Shown here piece after piece: positions 44,355 to 54,046 of a stretch of 64,000 nt of DNA. Below the pieces are notes generated by a model, which ran no database searches, was not told the DNA's origin, and saw only the letters and a list, made by a program, of their open reading frames with translations. This DNA is from Caryophanales bacterium UBA6259 (lineage in GTDB: Bacteria > Bacillota > Bacilli > Tepidibacillales > Tepidibacillaceae). The translations under genes and the position numbers were made by a program. Location: positions 43,558-107,557 of the forward strand of contig DJVJ01000058.1 of NCBI GenBank assembly GCA_002441135.1, given 5' to 3'. Every line of letters begins with the position of its first letter. Positions within the stretch are counted from its first letter, which is position 1.

Positions 44355-45270
44355 AGGCTTCTTTATTGCTCTCAGCCTAGTGCTTGTCTTTCTTCTTAGT
44401 AGCTGTAGCTATCCTTCTGATGCAAGAGTATTTAACCAACAGGAGCAGACTACTTATCCACTAAGTAACCCTGAAGAGGTTTTAAAGCTTGCGATTGAAA
44501 CAAACCAGCAATCGGAAATTGCACAAAAGGTTTGGTTTAGTGGCTGGATTGCAAATAATATTCAAAAAAGACGTACCACTAACATGTATTCTGGTGTGCT
44601 AATATCCCCACATGGCTATTATACCGATGCTCGCCTTGTTGGCATTCCCTATCGTTATTATAAGTGGGATGATTACTATTACATCTGGACAGGAAAAACC
44701 GATTGGCAAAGAGTAACTCCAGACCAAATCGAGCATTTATCCTTCCAGCCCTTTGATCATCTAATCTGGTGGGAGCCCTTCTTTAACAGAGCAGTTCAGC
44801 TACCAAATGAAAAGATATTAAGCAAGGATACTTTTGTTTATCAAATAAAGCTATCTGGGGATGAGTGGATTAATCAAAGCAACAATCCAATCTTTGAACC
44901 CGTTCATGCTATGCTAAAGGAAACAGAGTATTTAGATACTTTACTTGAGCAAACCGATGTCACAATGACCGTCTGGATTGGAAACGATGAATATACAGAA
45001 GAAGACATCACTAATTTAGCAGAAAAGAAAAATATTAATATAGAAAATAAAGAAGAGCTAAAGCAATGGATTACGGAAAACAGGTTTATCTGGAATTCAG
45101 ATAAACAAATTTATACGCATCATTTAATTTATCAATACCAAGCAAAAATTCAATTGCCGATTCCTGGTGCAGGATATATGGATCAAGAGATCTACTTCCG
45201 CTTCTATAAGTATGATGATCCTGGAATAAGCATTCAAACACCAGAAGAAATGGAAAAATACATTAAATAA
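44344..45270 (+). CDS. Predicted lipoprotein of the cell-wall polymer operon
   Basis: 308 residues. A lipobox LLSSCS (cysteine near residue 18) follows a hydrophobic signal, so it is expected to be anchored outside the membrane. The mature part has tryptophan- and tyrosine-rich strands (DDYYYIWTGKTDWQRV, FDHLIWWEPFFNRAVQ) and no recognisable catalytic motif. The ATG at 44344 has AGGAGG seven bases upstream, inside the end of the preceding gene. It is co-transcribed with the FG-GAP-like protein and a glycosyltransferase. Function unknown. Confidence 0.8.
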   Translation: MKNKGFFIALSLVLVFLLSSCSYPSDARVFNQQEQTTYPLSNPEEVLKLAIETNQQSEIAQKVWFSGWIANNIQKRRTTNMYSGVLISPHGYYTDARLVGIPYRYYKWDDYYYIWTGKTDWQRVTPDQIEHLSFQPFDHLIWWEPFFNRAVQLPNEKILSKDTFVYQIKLSGDEWINQSNNPIFEPVHAMLKETEYLDTLLEQTDVTMTVWIGNDEYTEEDITNLAEKKNINIENKEELKQWITENRFIWNSDKQIYTHHLIYQYQAKIQLPIPGAGYMDQEIYFRFYKYDDPGISIQTPEEMEKYIK

Positions 45271-45310
45271 ATTGCTATAGGATTTGGAAAAGCAAGGGTG
45301 GGACCTAAGA

Positions 45311-46468
45311 ATGATAAAGAAACTAAAAATATTGCATATTATAGGCGGCGGAGAATTTGGTGGTGCCGAACAGCATATTCTTTCCTTGATGGAGGAGTTT
45401 AAGAAAAGGGACTTTATTACTCCTTATGTTGTTACCTTCTATGAGGCCGAGTTTTCAAAAAAACTAAATGAGCTAGGCATAGAGGTTATCGTTATAAAGG
45501 ATTTGAATCGCTTTGATTTTCATCACCTGTATAAAGAACTAATAACAATCTTTAGAAGGATTCAGCCAGATATTGTTCATACTCATGGTGTAAGAGCGAA
45601 CTTTTTCGGTCGTTTAGCTGCTAAAACCGCCAAGGTCCCACTAATTCTTACGACGGTTCATAGCTTCTTAAAGCATGATTATCCAAAGCAAATATCTTGG
45701 GCTTTAGCCGCACTAATGAATAAAAGTACACAGGGAATTACACATCATTATGTCGCGATTAGTAACGCCATTAAAAATGATCTTATACTCTCAGGAATTT
45801 CTAAGTCTAAGGTCTCTGTGATTTATAATGGAATTTATGTAGAGAACTATTCTCCTTCTGAGGAATTAATAACTAAGGGAAATCATTTAAGGAAAGAATG
45901 GGATTTGCCTGATCATGCATTTGTAATTGGAACGACTGCGCGATTAGTGCCTGTTAAGGGCCTGAACTATTTAATTGAAGGGCTATCTATTTCTTTAAAG
46001 AAGGATAATGCACTCTATTTAGTCATTATTGGAGACGGACCGGAAAAAGAAGAGTTAATTAAGCTTTCAAAGCAGCTTGGAATCGAGAAGCATATTCGTT
46101 TTGTTGGCTTCAGGAAGGATGTCCCAGCTTGTTTGTCAGCCATTGATTTATATATCAATACTTCCATTTCCGAGGGGCAATCCATCTCTTTATTAGAGGC
46201 GATGGCAGCAGAAAAACCTGCCATTGTAACTGCAGTTGGTGGTATGAAGGAGATGGTAAAGGATAAAGATACAGGTATCCTTATTCCATCCCAGTCTGTA
46301 GAGGCTGTTGCTAATGCAATACAACAGGTTAAAAGTGATTTACAGCTACAAGAACAATTAAAAACGAATGCTAAAAAGTTTGTAGACGAACAGCTATCCG
46401 TTAAAATAATGGCACAAAATCTGATTCAGTTATATCAACAATTAGTAGAGGGATCGTTAAGAAAATGA
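45311..46468 (+). CDS. GT4-family glycosyltransferase
   Basis: 385 residues, GT-B fold. The N-terminal GGGEFGGAEQHILSLMEEF donor loop, IVHTHGVRANFFGRLAAK and TTVHSFLKHDY are seen. The C-terminal nucleotide-sugar site has GTTARLVPVKGLNYLIEG, DLYINTSISEGQSISLLEAM and the conserved glutamates of the EX7E motif (GQSISLLE). It is cytoplasmic or membrane-associated. It probably extends the lipid-linked polymer; the donor sugar cannot be read from sequence. The start at 45311 is preferred to an upstream TTG. It overlaps murJ by four bases (ATGA). Confidence 0.92.
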   Translation: MIKKLKILHIIGGGEFGGAEQHILSLMEEFKKRDFITPYVVTFYEAEFSKKLNELGIEVIVIKDLNRFDFHHLYKELITIFRRIQPDIVHTHGVRANFFGRLAAKTAKVPLILTTVHSFLKHDYPKQISWALAALMNKSTQGITHHYVAISNAIKNDLILSGISKSKVSVIYNGIYVENYSPSEELITKGNHLRKEWDLPDHAFVIGTTARLVPVKGLNYLIEGLSISLKKDNALYLVIIGDGPEKEELIKLSKQLGIEKHIRFVGFRKDVPACLSAIDLYINTSISEGQSISLLEAMAAEKPAIVTAVGGMKEMVKDKDTGILIPSQSVEAVANAIQQVKSDLQLQEQLKTNAKKFVDEQLSVKIMAQNLIQLYQQLVEGSLRK

Positions 46469-47997
46469 AAAGAACCATATTGCAATCCGCAATCTTAATT
46501 ATGATCGTTACGTTACTTGGAAGAGCGATGGGACTTGTGCGAACCATATTTATTAGTAAGGAGTTTGGAACGACTCTTGAAGCGAGCGCATATCTCCTCG
46601 CTTTTTCTATTCCCAACTTACTTTTTCTGTTTCTTCCAGGAGCATTAAATGCTGTTTTCGTTCCACCATTAAAAAGACTCATTAATCACGGCAAAATAGC
46701 AGAGGCAAAAGCGCTATTTCAAAAAATGGTAACGATTACGACAATCGCTTATATTCTTATTGGAATCTTGATTTGGGTATTTGCTAAGGAAATTATCTTT
46801 TTAATTGCTGCAAATTCCAGTTTAGAATTAAAGCTTTTAGCGACGGAATTACTAAAAATCATGATTCCATCCGCCTTTTTTATTGCCATGCTTAGTCTTT
46901 TCTCAAGCACATTAAATGTACATTATTATTTTGTTTTGCCAACGCTTGGGCCGATTATTAACAGTGCAATTGTTATAATTTCTATCTATACCCTAGTCCC
47001 AATCTTTGGCCTATATGGATTAGCTTATGGGACAACCCTAGGATTTGCTGGAGCCGCTTTTATGCTGTTACCCGCGATTTACAAGGAGAAATATTCTTTA
47101 AAGCCTAATTGGCAATGGAATGATCCTGAAGTCTACAAAATCGGCGAACGGATCCTACCAATCATGTTTGGTACTGCGGTTTCCTCATTAAATGAATTTA
47201 TAGAGAAGTTTCTAGTCTCTGATCTTGGTGATGATAAAATCGCAGCCCTTGGCTATGCAAGACAGATCTACCAATTACCTATCGCCATCTTTTTTGGTTC
47301 AATAGCGATTCCATTATTTATCGTCTTATTAGACCATCTAAAAAATAATGAGCTGCAATCAGCAAAAGGAACGATTGAAAAGGGATTACTTTATATGCTT
47401 GTTCTGATGCTCCCGACTACTGTGGGCATTTGGTTCATTGGCGATAAAATAATTATGGCCTTATTTCAAAGAGGATCCTTTGATTTTACATCAACTCAGA
47501 TTACGACCTCTGCATTAATCTTTTTTGCACTTGCTCTATATCCTTTAACCGTAAAGGATATCTTTGTTCGTGCCTTTTACGCTCTAGAAAACACCTTTAC
47601 GCCTGTATTGATTGGATTCGTTCAAATTGCTATCTATATCGTTGCTGCTGTTTTATTGATTCCTATTATGGGTTTTTCAGGGGCTGCCTTTGGTTGGGCA
47701 ATTGGCGGAGTGTTTAGTACTTTAATTTTAGGCTTCTTATTATGGAGGAAAATCGGTAATTTTATTAGTAAGCTTTTTATTCAATCATCTATTAAAGTGC
47801 TACTTTCTTCCCTAGCAATGGGAATTGGTTTATATGGCTTTAATTTGATTTCTACTACCTGGAGTGTTTATTTACAGGTTTTAATTGCAATTATCCTTGC
47901 AGTAGTTATTTATGGAGGAATGCTGATCTTACTGAAGGAGCCAATTGCAATCGCTCTTGTGCAGAAAACCAAAAGGAAGGTTTTTAGGAGAGCTTAG
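46465..47997 (+). CDS. murJ: MurJ/MviN family lipid flippase
   Basis: 510 residues with 14 predicted membrane segments. Family signatures are LGRAMGLVRTIFISKEFGTT at the N-terminus, PGALNAVFVPPLKR, EKFLVSDLGDDKIAALGYAR and LFQRGSFDFTSTQ. MurJ flips lipid II across the membrane. Located in a wall-polymer operon, this copy may instead flip the secondary-polymer lipid intermediate, or serve both. The last gene of the csaB operon; a terminator follows. Confidence 0.92.
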   Translation: MKRTILQSAILIMIVTLLGRAMGLVRTIFISKEFGTTLEASAYLLAFSIPNLLFLFLPGALNAVFVPPLKRLINHGKIAEAKALFQKMVTITTIAYILIGILIWVFAKEIIFLIAANSSLELKLLATELLKIMIPSAFFIAMLSLFSSTLNVHYYFVLPTLGPIINSAIVIISIYTLVPIFGLYGLAYGTTLGFAGAAFMLLPAIYKEKYSLKPNWQWNDPEVYKIGERILPIMFGTAVSSLNEFIEKFLVSDLGDDKIAALGYARQIYQLPIAIFFGSIAIPLFIVLLDHLKNNELQSAKGTIEKGLLYMLVLMLPTTVGIWFIGDKIIMALFQRGSFDFTSTQITTSALIFFALALYPLTVKDIFVRAFYALENTFTPVLIGFVQIAIYIVAAVLLIPIMGFSGAAFGWAIGGVFSTLILGFLLWRKIGNFISKLFIQSSIKVLLSSLAMGIGLYGFNLISTTWSVYLQVLIAIILAVVIYGGMLILLKEPIAIALVQKTKRKVFRRA

Positions 47998-48029
47998 GAA
48001 TAATAGAAATAATACATGTGATTTTGCTA

Positions 48030-48080
48030 AGAAAGCTAGTATAATAGACAATCAAACTGTCTGTATACTAGCTTTTATTT
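48030..48080. terminator. Bidirectional terminator
   Basis: AAAGCTAGTATA pairs with TATACTAGCTTT, with inner AGACA/TGTCT, followed by TTATTTT on the plus strand. It separates murJ and a convergent glycosyltransferase. Confidence 0.88.
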
Positions 48081-48123
48081 TAAAATATGATATCTATTTA
48101 ATTTGTTTATTACTTATTGTCTG

Positions 48124-49539
48124 TTATCGATTATCTGAAAGTTCATTAAGGAGCACGGCTAGCTCTCCTGCTTGGTGGTCCCTTTGGTAAATGGCAAGCT
48201 GGTCTGACTGAAGATCGAAGGAAAATGCCTGTTCTAGTCGACCTTCCTTCCACGCTTGATAAAAATCAAGAATAGCTCGCTTCATTACTTCAAAATTGGT
48301 TGGTTCAACAACTCGACCTATGCCAAAGCGTTCTATAATTTGTGTGGATTCACCCTCCACACTTAGAGCTAAAATCGGCTTTTTAACCGCCAAATACTCA
48401 TATAGCTTGCCAGGAATATAAGCCTCTGAGCCTGGGGCTGTATCGCCAATCAACATCAGGATATCAGACCCATTTAATAGGGATAAGGCCTTTTTATGTG
48501 GGAGATGACCTAGTACCTGTACAATTTCTTGTAAACCATTTTCCTCCGCCGCTCTTTGATTTTCATCATAGCCGGGATAGTCAAACACTCCTGCAAACCG
48601 AAGAAGAAGATCGTTTTTCTCCACTTTCCCTTCCGCAATTAGCTCTGCTAATGCCTTAAAGAATAACCTTGGATTTCTCTCTTGATAAAAAATACCTGTG
48701 TATGCAAAGGTTAATTTATTATCAATTTTGTCCGGTTCAAGCTCTTGGTAGTCTTCAGGATCATATCCATTATGAATAACCTCAAGCTGCTTTATATTTG
48801 GATATTTTAATTTGAAGTTTTTCGCAAAGGTATGTGTTACTGTAGTAATTATATCCGCCTGCTCCATTACCTTTGCTTCCATGCCCTCTTCTACTTTTTC
48901 TCGCCAAGCGACCCCTGAACGGTGCATATTCTGTGTCCATGGATCTCGAAAATCGGCAATCCAAGGCAGTCCAGTTTTTCTAGCTAACGCCTTTGCTACT
49001 AAATGGTTAGAATATGGGCCAGATGTTGAGAAGATAACATTGACCTTTTGCTCCTCAATCGCTTTTAGTCCCTCTTTAATTGCAGACGAAACCCACAAAA
49101 TTTGATCATCAGGAATCATGAGATATCCTTTTATTTTTTTAAGCGAAGAAAATAGTTTACCTTTCAATCTAGAAACAGCAGGCTTAGGCGGAACAGCGGT
49201 CTCTGAGGTGCGAGATATTTCCTTTGTTTGCACAGCCTTTTGAGCTCCTTCTTGAGCTGGTTTTGTAGGCTGCTCGGACCCTGATTTTGCTGACACTGGC
49301 TTCCGAAGTAGATTAGCAAATCCTTGTAAATCAAGCTCATCTGCTCGATAAATCACTGTTTGCGGAGGAACCTGCTTTAACAATTCTTGATCCAAAGAAA
49401 CATGGTATTTGGGATTAGCAGTTAAGACTACTGTATCCCAGCCATAGTTCGGTAAATATTTACTCATCTTCAGTGCGCGAGGCACACCTCCACCACCTAT
49501 TGGTGGAAATAAATAAGATATAATTAAAACCTTCTTCAT
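48124..49539 (-). CDS. GT4-family glycosyltransferase with linker insert
   Basis: 471 residues. The Rossmann start is SYLFPPIGGGGVPRALKM, and the donor-side motifs include FAYTGIFYQERNPRLFFKAL, ILMLIGDTAPGSEAYIPGKL and YEYLAVKKPILAL. A low-complexity insert rich in Ala/Lys/Thr/Pro (about 88-125) separates the first two strands from the rest of the N-terminal domain, which is unusual. The protein resembles enzymes that add a sugar in capsule or teichuronic-acid loci. It is next to the nucleotide-sugar dehydrogenase, suggesting use of a uronic-acid sugar. Confidence 0.88.
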   Translation of the reverse strand: MKKVLIISYLFPPIGGGGVPRALKMSKYLPNYGWDTVVLTANPKYHVSLDQELLKQVPPQTVIYRADELDLQGFANLLRKPVSAKSGSEQPTKPAQEGAQKAVQTKEISRTSETAVPPKPAVSRLKGKLFSSLKKIKGYLMIPDDQILWVSSAIKEGLKAIEEQKVNVIFSTSGPYSNHLVAKALARKTGLPWIADFRDPWTQNMHRSGVAWREKVEEGMEAKVMEQADIITTVTHTFAKNFKLKYPNIKQLEVIHNGYDPEDYQELEPDKIDNKLTFAYTGIFYQERNPRLFFKALAELIAEGKVEKNDLLLRFAGVFDYPGYDENQRAAEENGLQEIVQVLGHLPHKKALSLLNGSDILMLIGDTAPGSEAYIPGKLYEYLAVKKPILALSVEGESTQIIERFGIGRVVEPTNFEVMKRAILDFYQAWKEGRLEQAFSFDLQSDQLAIYQRDHQAGELAVLLNELSDNR

Positions 49540-49567
49540 CCCTCAATAACATCCTTTAGCTACAGGT

Positions 49568-50860
49568 TTAAATACGAATTACTGTACCCTTCACTTCTAA
49601 TTCTTTAGGTAAACGGTGCTTTGTATCAATAAAGATTGGATGATTGTTCATCCCCGTTACCAATTCTTCCCAATTAATCGCTTCAAAGCCCTCTTGCATC
49701 GCTAATAAAAATATACCGTCAGCATCTGTTGTAGCTTCCTCTAAGGAACCTACTTTAAAGCTATATTCAGAATGTACCGCTGGGTCAAAGGCTTTTACGG
49801 TAGCTCCTTTTTCAATCAATATATCTACTACTTCATGAGCTGGACTTATACGATCATCGTTGGAATAATCCTTCATTGCCAAGCCTAAAACAGTAATTGT
49901 AGCATTTCTTAAGCTCTTTCCTACTTTAATTAGCTGCTCCTCCATCATATTGACCAAAATACCTGGAACAGCATCATTTATTTGTCTAGCAGTTTGTAAA
50001 AGCTTCAGGTTCACATTATGCTCAGAAGCCTTTGGTAGCAGATAGTATAATGCATTTGGCAAGCAGTATCCACCTACACCAGGGCCTGGAATTAATAGAT
50101 TCACTCGTTTATGGGTATTGGCTGTTTTGATTAATTCAAAGGTATCGATTTCCATTTTTTCTGCTAAGCGAGCAATTTCTTGAACCATCGCAATATTAAC
50201 ATCACGCTGGATATTTTCGATAACCTTGGCTGTTTCCACCACTTTTACCGTAGTAGTATGAACCTCTGCTTCGGTTACAAAGGATAATACTTCCTTTGCT
50301 CGTTGGGTTGAACGCTCATTAATTCCACCTACTGCTAATGGCATAGAAATAAACTCTTCAAACGCTCTTCCTTCAGCAATACGCTCAGAGCTATATGCTA
50401 AATCAAAATCTTCTCCTGCTTTAAGTCCGCTTTCCTCCAAGATAGGTAAGACTAATTCTTCAGTTGTCCCGGGTACAACAGTACTTCGAAGAATAACTAG
50501 GTCGCCTTTTTTCAGTACATTAGAAAGAGACTTGCTTGCGGAAACAAGATAAGATAAATCTGGATCTCCATTTCTAACAGGAATTCCTACCGTGATGATA
50601 TAGGTATCTACCTGTTTTGCAGCTTCTTCATAATTGGAGGTAGCGTAAAAACGCTTTGCTTCCAACTGTTCCTTTAGAATTTCTGGTAATGATTTTCCCT
50701 TGTAATATTCTAAGTGGTAGCTATTGCCCTGATTAATCTCTTCAATCAAAGAATCAAGGACATCTAAACCAATAACTTTTGCACCTTTCATTGCATAGCT
50801 CAATGAAAGAGGAAGCCCAATAAATCCTAACCCGATAACACTCATATTTAAATCTTTCAC
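49568..50860 (-). CDS. Nucleotide-sugar dehydrogenase (UDP-ManNAc dehydrogenase type)
   Basis: 430 residues. N-terminal NAD-binding VIGLGFIGLPLSLSYAMKG, middle domain VETAKVIENIQRDVNIAMVQ, catalytic cysteine in GPGVGGYCLPNALYYL and C-terminal VLGLAMKDYSNDDRISPAHE. It oxidises a UDP-sugar in two steps to a uronic acid. The spacing around the cysteine fits the WecC/UDP-ManNAc dehydrogenase group, which makes ManNAcA; a UDP-GlcNAc substrate cannot be ruled out. The GTG start at 50860 has AAGGAG nine bases upstream. It probably supplies sugar to the adjacent glycosyltransferase. Confidence 0.9.
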   Translation of the reverse strand: MKDLNMSVIGLGFIGLPLSLSYAMKGAKVIGLDVLDSLIEEINQGNSYHLEYYKGKSLPEILKEQLEAKRFYATSNYEEAAKQVDTYIITVGIPVRNGDPDLSYLVSASKSLSNVLKKGDLVILRSTVVPGTTEELVLPILEESGLKAGEDFDLAYSSERIAEGRAFEEFISMPLAVGGINERSTQRAKEVLSFVTEAEVHTTTVKVVETAKVIENIQRDVNIAMVQEIARLAEKMEIDTFELIKTANTHKRVNLLIPGPGVGGYCLPNALYYLLPKASEHNVNLKLLQTARQINDAVPGILVNMMEEQLIKVGKSLRNATITVLGLAMKDYSNDDRISPAHEVVDILIEKGATVKAFDPAVHSEYSFKVGSLEEATTDADGIFLLAMQEGFEAINWEELVTGMNNHPIFIDTKHRLPKELEVKGTVIRI

Positions 50861-50894
50861 AATACATAACTCCTTTGATCAAAAATTTCAAACC

Positions 50895-51902
50895 TTACTC
50901 TTTATTATTAACGTTATTTTCGGTATCTGTGTTCTCTTGATCATTCATCGCGCTTTTATCCGATAATTGATTTTGAATAATTTGCCTTAATCTTGCTCTT
51001 TCTTCGCTACTAACGTCAACATAGGAAACGCCATTTAACATGAAGGGAACTCCTTCAACTGGAATGGATGTAAGATTTTCTCCAGTAGCAGCATGATAGG
51101 TGTTTAATATCTTTAACATATCTGTTCTAGTAAGGTCTGTTTTGAAATGATCTCCAACAATTTTTACTAAATCAGTAAATTTGGTTGCGCTTCTAAAGCT
51201 TAGAGATTGATCCATTACAGCTTTTATTAATTTTTGCTGTCTTTTGATACGTCCAAAATCACCTTCTGCATCACTTCTAAAACGAGCATACCCCATCGCC
51301 TGTTCTCCATTTAATGTTTGAAGACCAGGATAAAGGTCTATATTTAAATCTTGCGTTGGGTCAGAATATCTCATCCTTTTCTCTACTTCAAGCTCGATTC
51401 CACCTAATTCATCAATTACTTTCTTGAAGCCATCTAGGTCAATCATTGCATAATAATCGATATGCATATCTAACATTTTTTCTACACTAGCAATCGAGGT
51501 TTCTACCCCATAATTATTTGCGTGAGTAATTTTATCTTTATAATTTTCACCTACTATTTCTGTGTACGTATCCCTTGGTAATGATAGTAGGGATACGGAT
51601 TCATCAGTAGGGTTTAACAGCATTAGAATAATGGTATCGGTACGCCCTACGAAATCCCTACCCTCTGCATCAAGTCCATATAAAACAATGGAAATAGGTT
51701 CTTTTAAAATATTTTTATCTTCTTCCTTCTTATCCTCATTCCAATTTATTCGATCGATTGGTTGGTAGGAATTACCAATTTGATGCCATACATACGCTCC
51801 AGTAGCAAATAGGAGAAGGAAGACCGCCGTCATTATTATAATCGTTATGCGTTTTACTTTTCTCTTCGCTCTAGCTTCTTTTCTTTTCGGGAATTTTGTC
51901 AT
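50895..51902 (-). CDS. LytR-CpsA-Psr family glycopolymer ligase
   Basis: 335 residues. A single membrane anchor lies near residues 18-40, followed by the LCP domain with GLDAEGRDFVGRTDTIILML, SLPRDTYTEIVG, the KITHANNYG segment and RFRSDAEGDFGRIKRQQ, which carries the conserved arginines that hold polyprenyl phosphate. LCP enzymes transfer teichoic acid, capsule or secondary polymers from lipid carriers to peptidoglycan. It is the first gene of the minus-strand group with the dehydrogenase and glycosyltransferase, divergent from a paralogue at 52084. Confidence 0.94.
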   Translation of the reverse strand: MTKFPKRKEARAKRKVKRITIIIMTAVFLLLFATGAYVWHQIGNSYQPIDRINWNEDKKEEDKNILKEPISIVLYGLDAEGRDFVGRTDTIILMLLNPTDESVSLLSLPRDTYTEIVGENYKDKITHANNYGVETSIASVEKMLDMHIDYYAMIDLDGFKKVIDELGGIELEVEKRMRYSDPTQDLNIDLYPGLQTLNGEQAMGYARFRSDAEGDFGRIKRQQKLIKAVMDQSLSFRSATKFTDLVKIVGDHFKTDLTRTDMLKILNTYHAATGENLTSIPVEGVPFMLNGVSYVDVSSEERARLRQIIQNQLSDKSAMNDQENTDTENNVNNKE

Positions 51903-52083
51903 TTTGCTTGTTTCTCCTTCATATACATGTCTTTATCTTTTCCCACTTTACCTATTTTATCTTAGCTGTGATTTGTAAACAACTAAAATCTATTTTATGA
52001 TAATTTAGAAATAATACATCAAAAGTGCTACAATATCAATAACGATATTATATTCCGTTTAGGTACAAAAAGGAGCTATTTAA

Positions 52084-53097
52084 ATGAAAAAAGGCTTAAT
52101 GATCATTGTAAGCATTATCACCCTTATTTTACTAGGTACGTTAATCTTTGGAGCCTATAAATATTACAATTTGTTTCATCGAATATATGACCCCATTCCT
52201 GACACAGGTAATATACAGTCTGAGCAAGGAAGTAGTGCTATAAGTACAGGAAAAGAAACTCAAAATAAGGATTCTGAGCCTAAACCCTTCTCAATATTGC
52301 TCCTTGGAGTCGATGCTCGCGATGATGAAATAGCAAGATCAGATACCATAATTTTTTCGACCGTTAATCCATCAACTAAGAAGATTACTTTACTATCCAT
52401 ACCTCGAGATACTTTAGTTACTATTCCAGAGCGTGGAGATGACAAAATAAACCATGCCATCGTTTATGGTGGAATTCCACTAGTTAAGTCCACTGTGGAA
52501 AATTTTTTACAAATCCCTGTGGACCATTATTTAACCATTGACTTTGAAGCCTTTCGACGAATCGTTGACACCTTGGATGGCATTGAAATAAACGTTGAGA
52601 AGCGAATGCGCTATATCGATCCAACGGATGGAACCAATATTGATCTTCGGCCTGGCTTGCAGGTTTTGGATGGGAAAAATGCGCTAGATTATGCCCGTTA
52701 TCGCAAAAGTAATATTGGACCAAACGATTCTGATTTTGCTCGTATTGATCGTCAGCATGAAGTGATTAAAGCTGTGATTGATAAAACGAAGAATAACCTT
52801 TCTATTTTTACCTTATTTAAATTCGTGGATATTATGGGAGACCATATCAAGACGGATATCAGCCGAAATCAAATAGAAGATATGCTAAAGATCTATCGTA
52901 GCTTTTCTTCAGAAGACTTAGAGATTCTCAGCTTAGCGGGAGAGGATAAAGTGCTTCCTTACGGGGAATACAAATTATATTTTTATGTGATTGATGATCA
53001 GGAAGTTACAAGAGTGAATGAGATATTGAAAAAAAGTTTGCAATTAGATGACGATTTAAATACAAATGAAAAGAATGAAAACAATTCTAACTTCTAA
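52084..53097 (+). CDS. LytR-CpsA-Psr family glycopolymer ligase, second copy
   Basis: 337 residues. A membrane anchor lies at residues 5-27, then a linker of about 40 residues and the LCP domain with LGVDARDDEIARSDTIIFST, SIPRDTLVTIPERGDDKINHA and YRKSNIGPNDSDFARIDRQH. It shares the family arginines with the divergent copy at 50895, but the two differ widely in sequence. They may act on different polymers or be redundant, as in Bacillus, where three copies overlap in function. AAAAAGGAG precedes the ATG. Monocistronic, with its own terminator. Confidence 0.94.
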   Translation: MKKGLMIIVSIITLILLGTLIFGAYKYYNLFHRIYDPIPDTGNIQSEQGSSAISTGKETQNKDSEPKPFSILLLGVDARDDEIARSDTIIFSTVNPSTKKITLLSIPRDTLVTIPERGDDKINHAIVYGGIPLVKSTVENFLQIPVDHYLTIDFEAFRRIVDTLDGIEINVEKRMRYIDPTDGTNIDLRPGLQVLDGKNALDYARYRKSNIGPNDSDFARIDRQHEVIKAVIDKTKNNLSIFTLFKFVDIMGDHIKTDISRNQIEDMLKIYRSFSSEDLEILSLAGEDKVLPYGEYKLYFYVIDDQEVTRVNEILKKSLQLDDDLNTNEKNENNSNF

Positions 53098-53104
53098 AGA
53101 AATA

Positions 53105-53147
53105 AGAAAGGGCAAGTTCCATTTTTTCATGGTTCCTGCCCTTTTTA
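53105..53147 (+). terminator. Rho-independent terminator
   Basis: AAGGGCA, G, CCAT pair with ATGG, C, TGCCCTT, followed by five T residues, ten bases after the LCP gene. Confidence 0.88.
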
Positions 53148-53170
53148 ATACCTTCCTACTTATGCGACCC

Positions 53171-53326
53171 CTATTTTTCGAAAACGCGAATTTGAAGAAT
53201 ACTATTATTTAGCTCGCCAATAGAGGTTGCTAATGCTTCTATTTTTTGCTCGATTCGTAGTAAGAGATACATGGTAATGACAATAGGAAATCCGACTTCA
53301 CCGATTAACGGAATCCATTGTTCCAT
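53171..53326 (-). CDS. YvrJ family small protein
   Basis: 51 residues. The pattern EQWIPLIGEVGFPIVITMYL followed by LLRIEQKIEALATSIGEL gives one membrane segment and a short amphipathic helix, the YvrJ family layout. The ATG at 53326 follows AGGAGGAG. It belongs to a set of small genes, DUF2922 and DUF1659, downstream of a sigma-like factor on the same strand. The biochemical role is unknown. Confidence 0.85.
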   Translation of the reverse strand: MEQWIPLIGEVGFPIVITMYLLLRIEQKIEALATSIGELNNSILQIRVFEK

Positions 53327-53414
53327 TCGCTTCTCCTCCTTCTTTTTATTCATTAAATAGTATTTGCCTTTTTTTTCAGACAGGAAAATTTTCTTACTTT
53401 CCTACCGATAAAAA

Positions 53415-53446
53415 TAGGGAAATCTCCAATTTGGAAATTCCCCCAT
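53415..53446 (-). terminator. Hairpin after the DUF2922 gene
   Basis: GGGAATTTCCAA and TTGGAGATTTCCC form a stem on the minus strand, followed by TATTTTTATC. Probable terminator or attenuator before the YvrJ gene. Confidence 0.55.
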
Positions 53447-53493
53447 TTTGTCATTACCAGAAGTTCATCTGCTACATATGCTGATGTGCGTTA

Positions 53494-53715
53494 TTATGCA
53501 GATACCACATCAGTGATTGTTCTTTCCACAACCCTTGCATTTGCTTTAGCCGCAATCTCACCTGTTGCAAAAAGGAAGATATTTTTCGCAACGATTAAAT
53601 CCATCGCCTGCTGAACAGCCAATGCATCTACGGGTTCCTTGGGGTCTGGAACAGAAATTTTGGCAGACTTCCCTTCGGCGGTTTGAAAATATAGCTCTAA
53701 GGTTTTTGTTGTCAT
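53494..53715 (-). CDS. DUF2922 family protein
   Basis: 73 residues with KTLELYFQTAEGKSAKISVP, DPKEPVDALAVQQAMDLIV and ERTITDVVSA, the family signature. No signal or membrane segment. In Bacillales this family nearly always neighbours a DUF1659 gene. Function unknown. The start follows AAAGGAGTTG. Confidence 0.85.
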   Translation of the reverse strand: MTTKTLELYFQTAEGKSAKISVPDPKEPVDALAVQQAMDLIVAKNIFLFATGEIAAKANARVVERTITDVVSA

Positions 53716-53760
53716 CTACGACTCAACTCCTTTCCATATAAAGTCGCAGCTTAAATCAGC

Positions 53761-53985
53761 TTATAGCTGAATAAGCTCTTCACGATCTGTGCGCTCTGTC
53801 ATATAGAGTGGGTTGTTTTGCAAAGCTGCAATAGCTTGTCCCACATCAAAGACATCTTGGTCGGTTGCCTCTGCTTTTACATTATTGTAGATACGGTTCT
53901 TTAAGATGGGGTTGCCATCTAGCTCTGTACCTACTTGTAATACAAGGGTAAACCTAGAAGTATGAGGAACACTACTTACTGGCAT
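53761..53985 (-). CDS. DUF1659 family protein
   Basis: 74 residues: TSRFTLVLQVGTELDGNPIL, LKNRIYNNVKAEATDQDVFD and ALQNNPLYMTERTDREEL. The ATG at 53985 has AAGGAGG eight bases upstream. It precedes DUF2922 and follows a sigma-like factor gene, probably in one operon. Function unknown. Confidence 0.85.
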   Translation of the reverse strand: MPVSSVPHTSRFTLVLQVGTELDGNPILKNRIYNNVKAEATDQDVFDVGQAIAALQNNPLYMTERTDREELIQL

Positions 53986-54046
53986 AAGATCAGCCTCCTT
54001 TTTTAAATAACCGGCCGGTTTCATCTTATATAGTGTAGGGAGTTAA

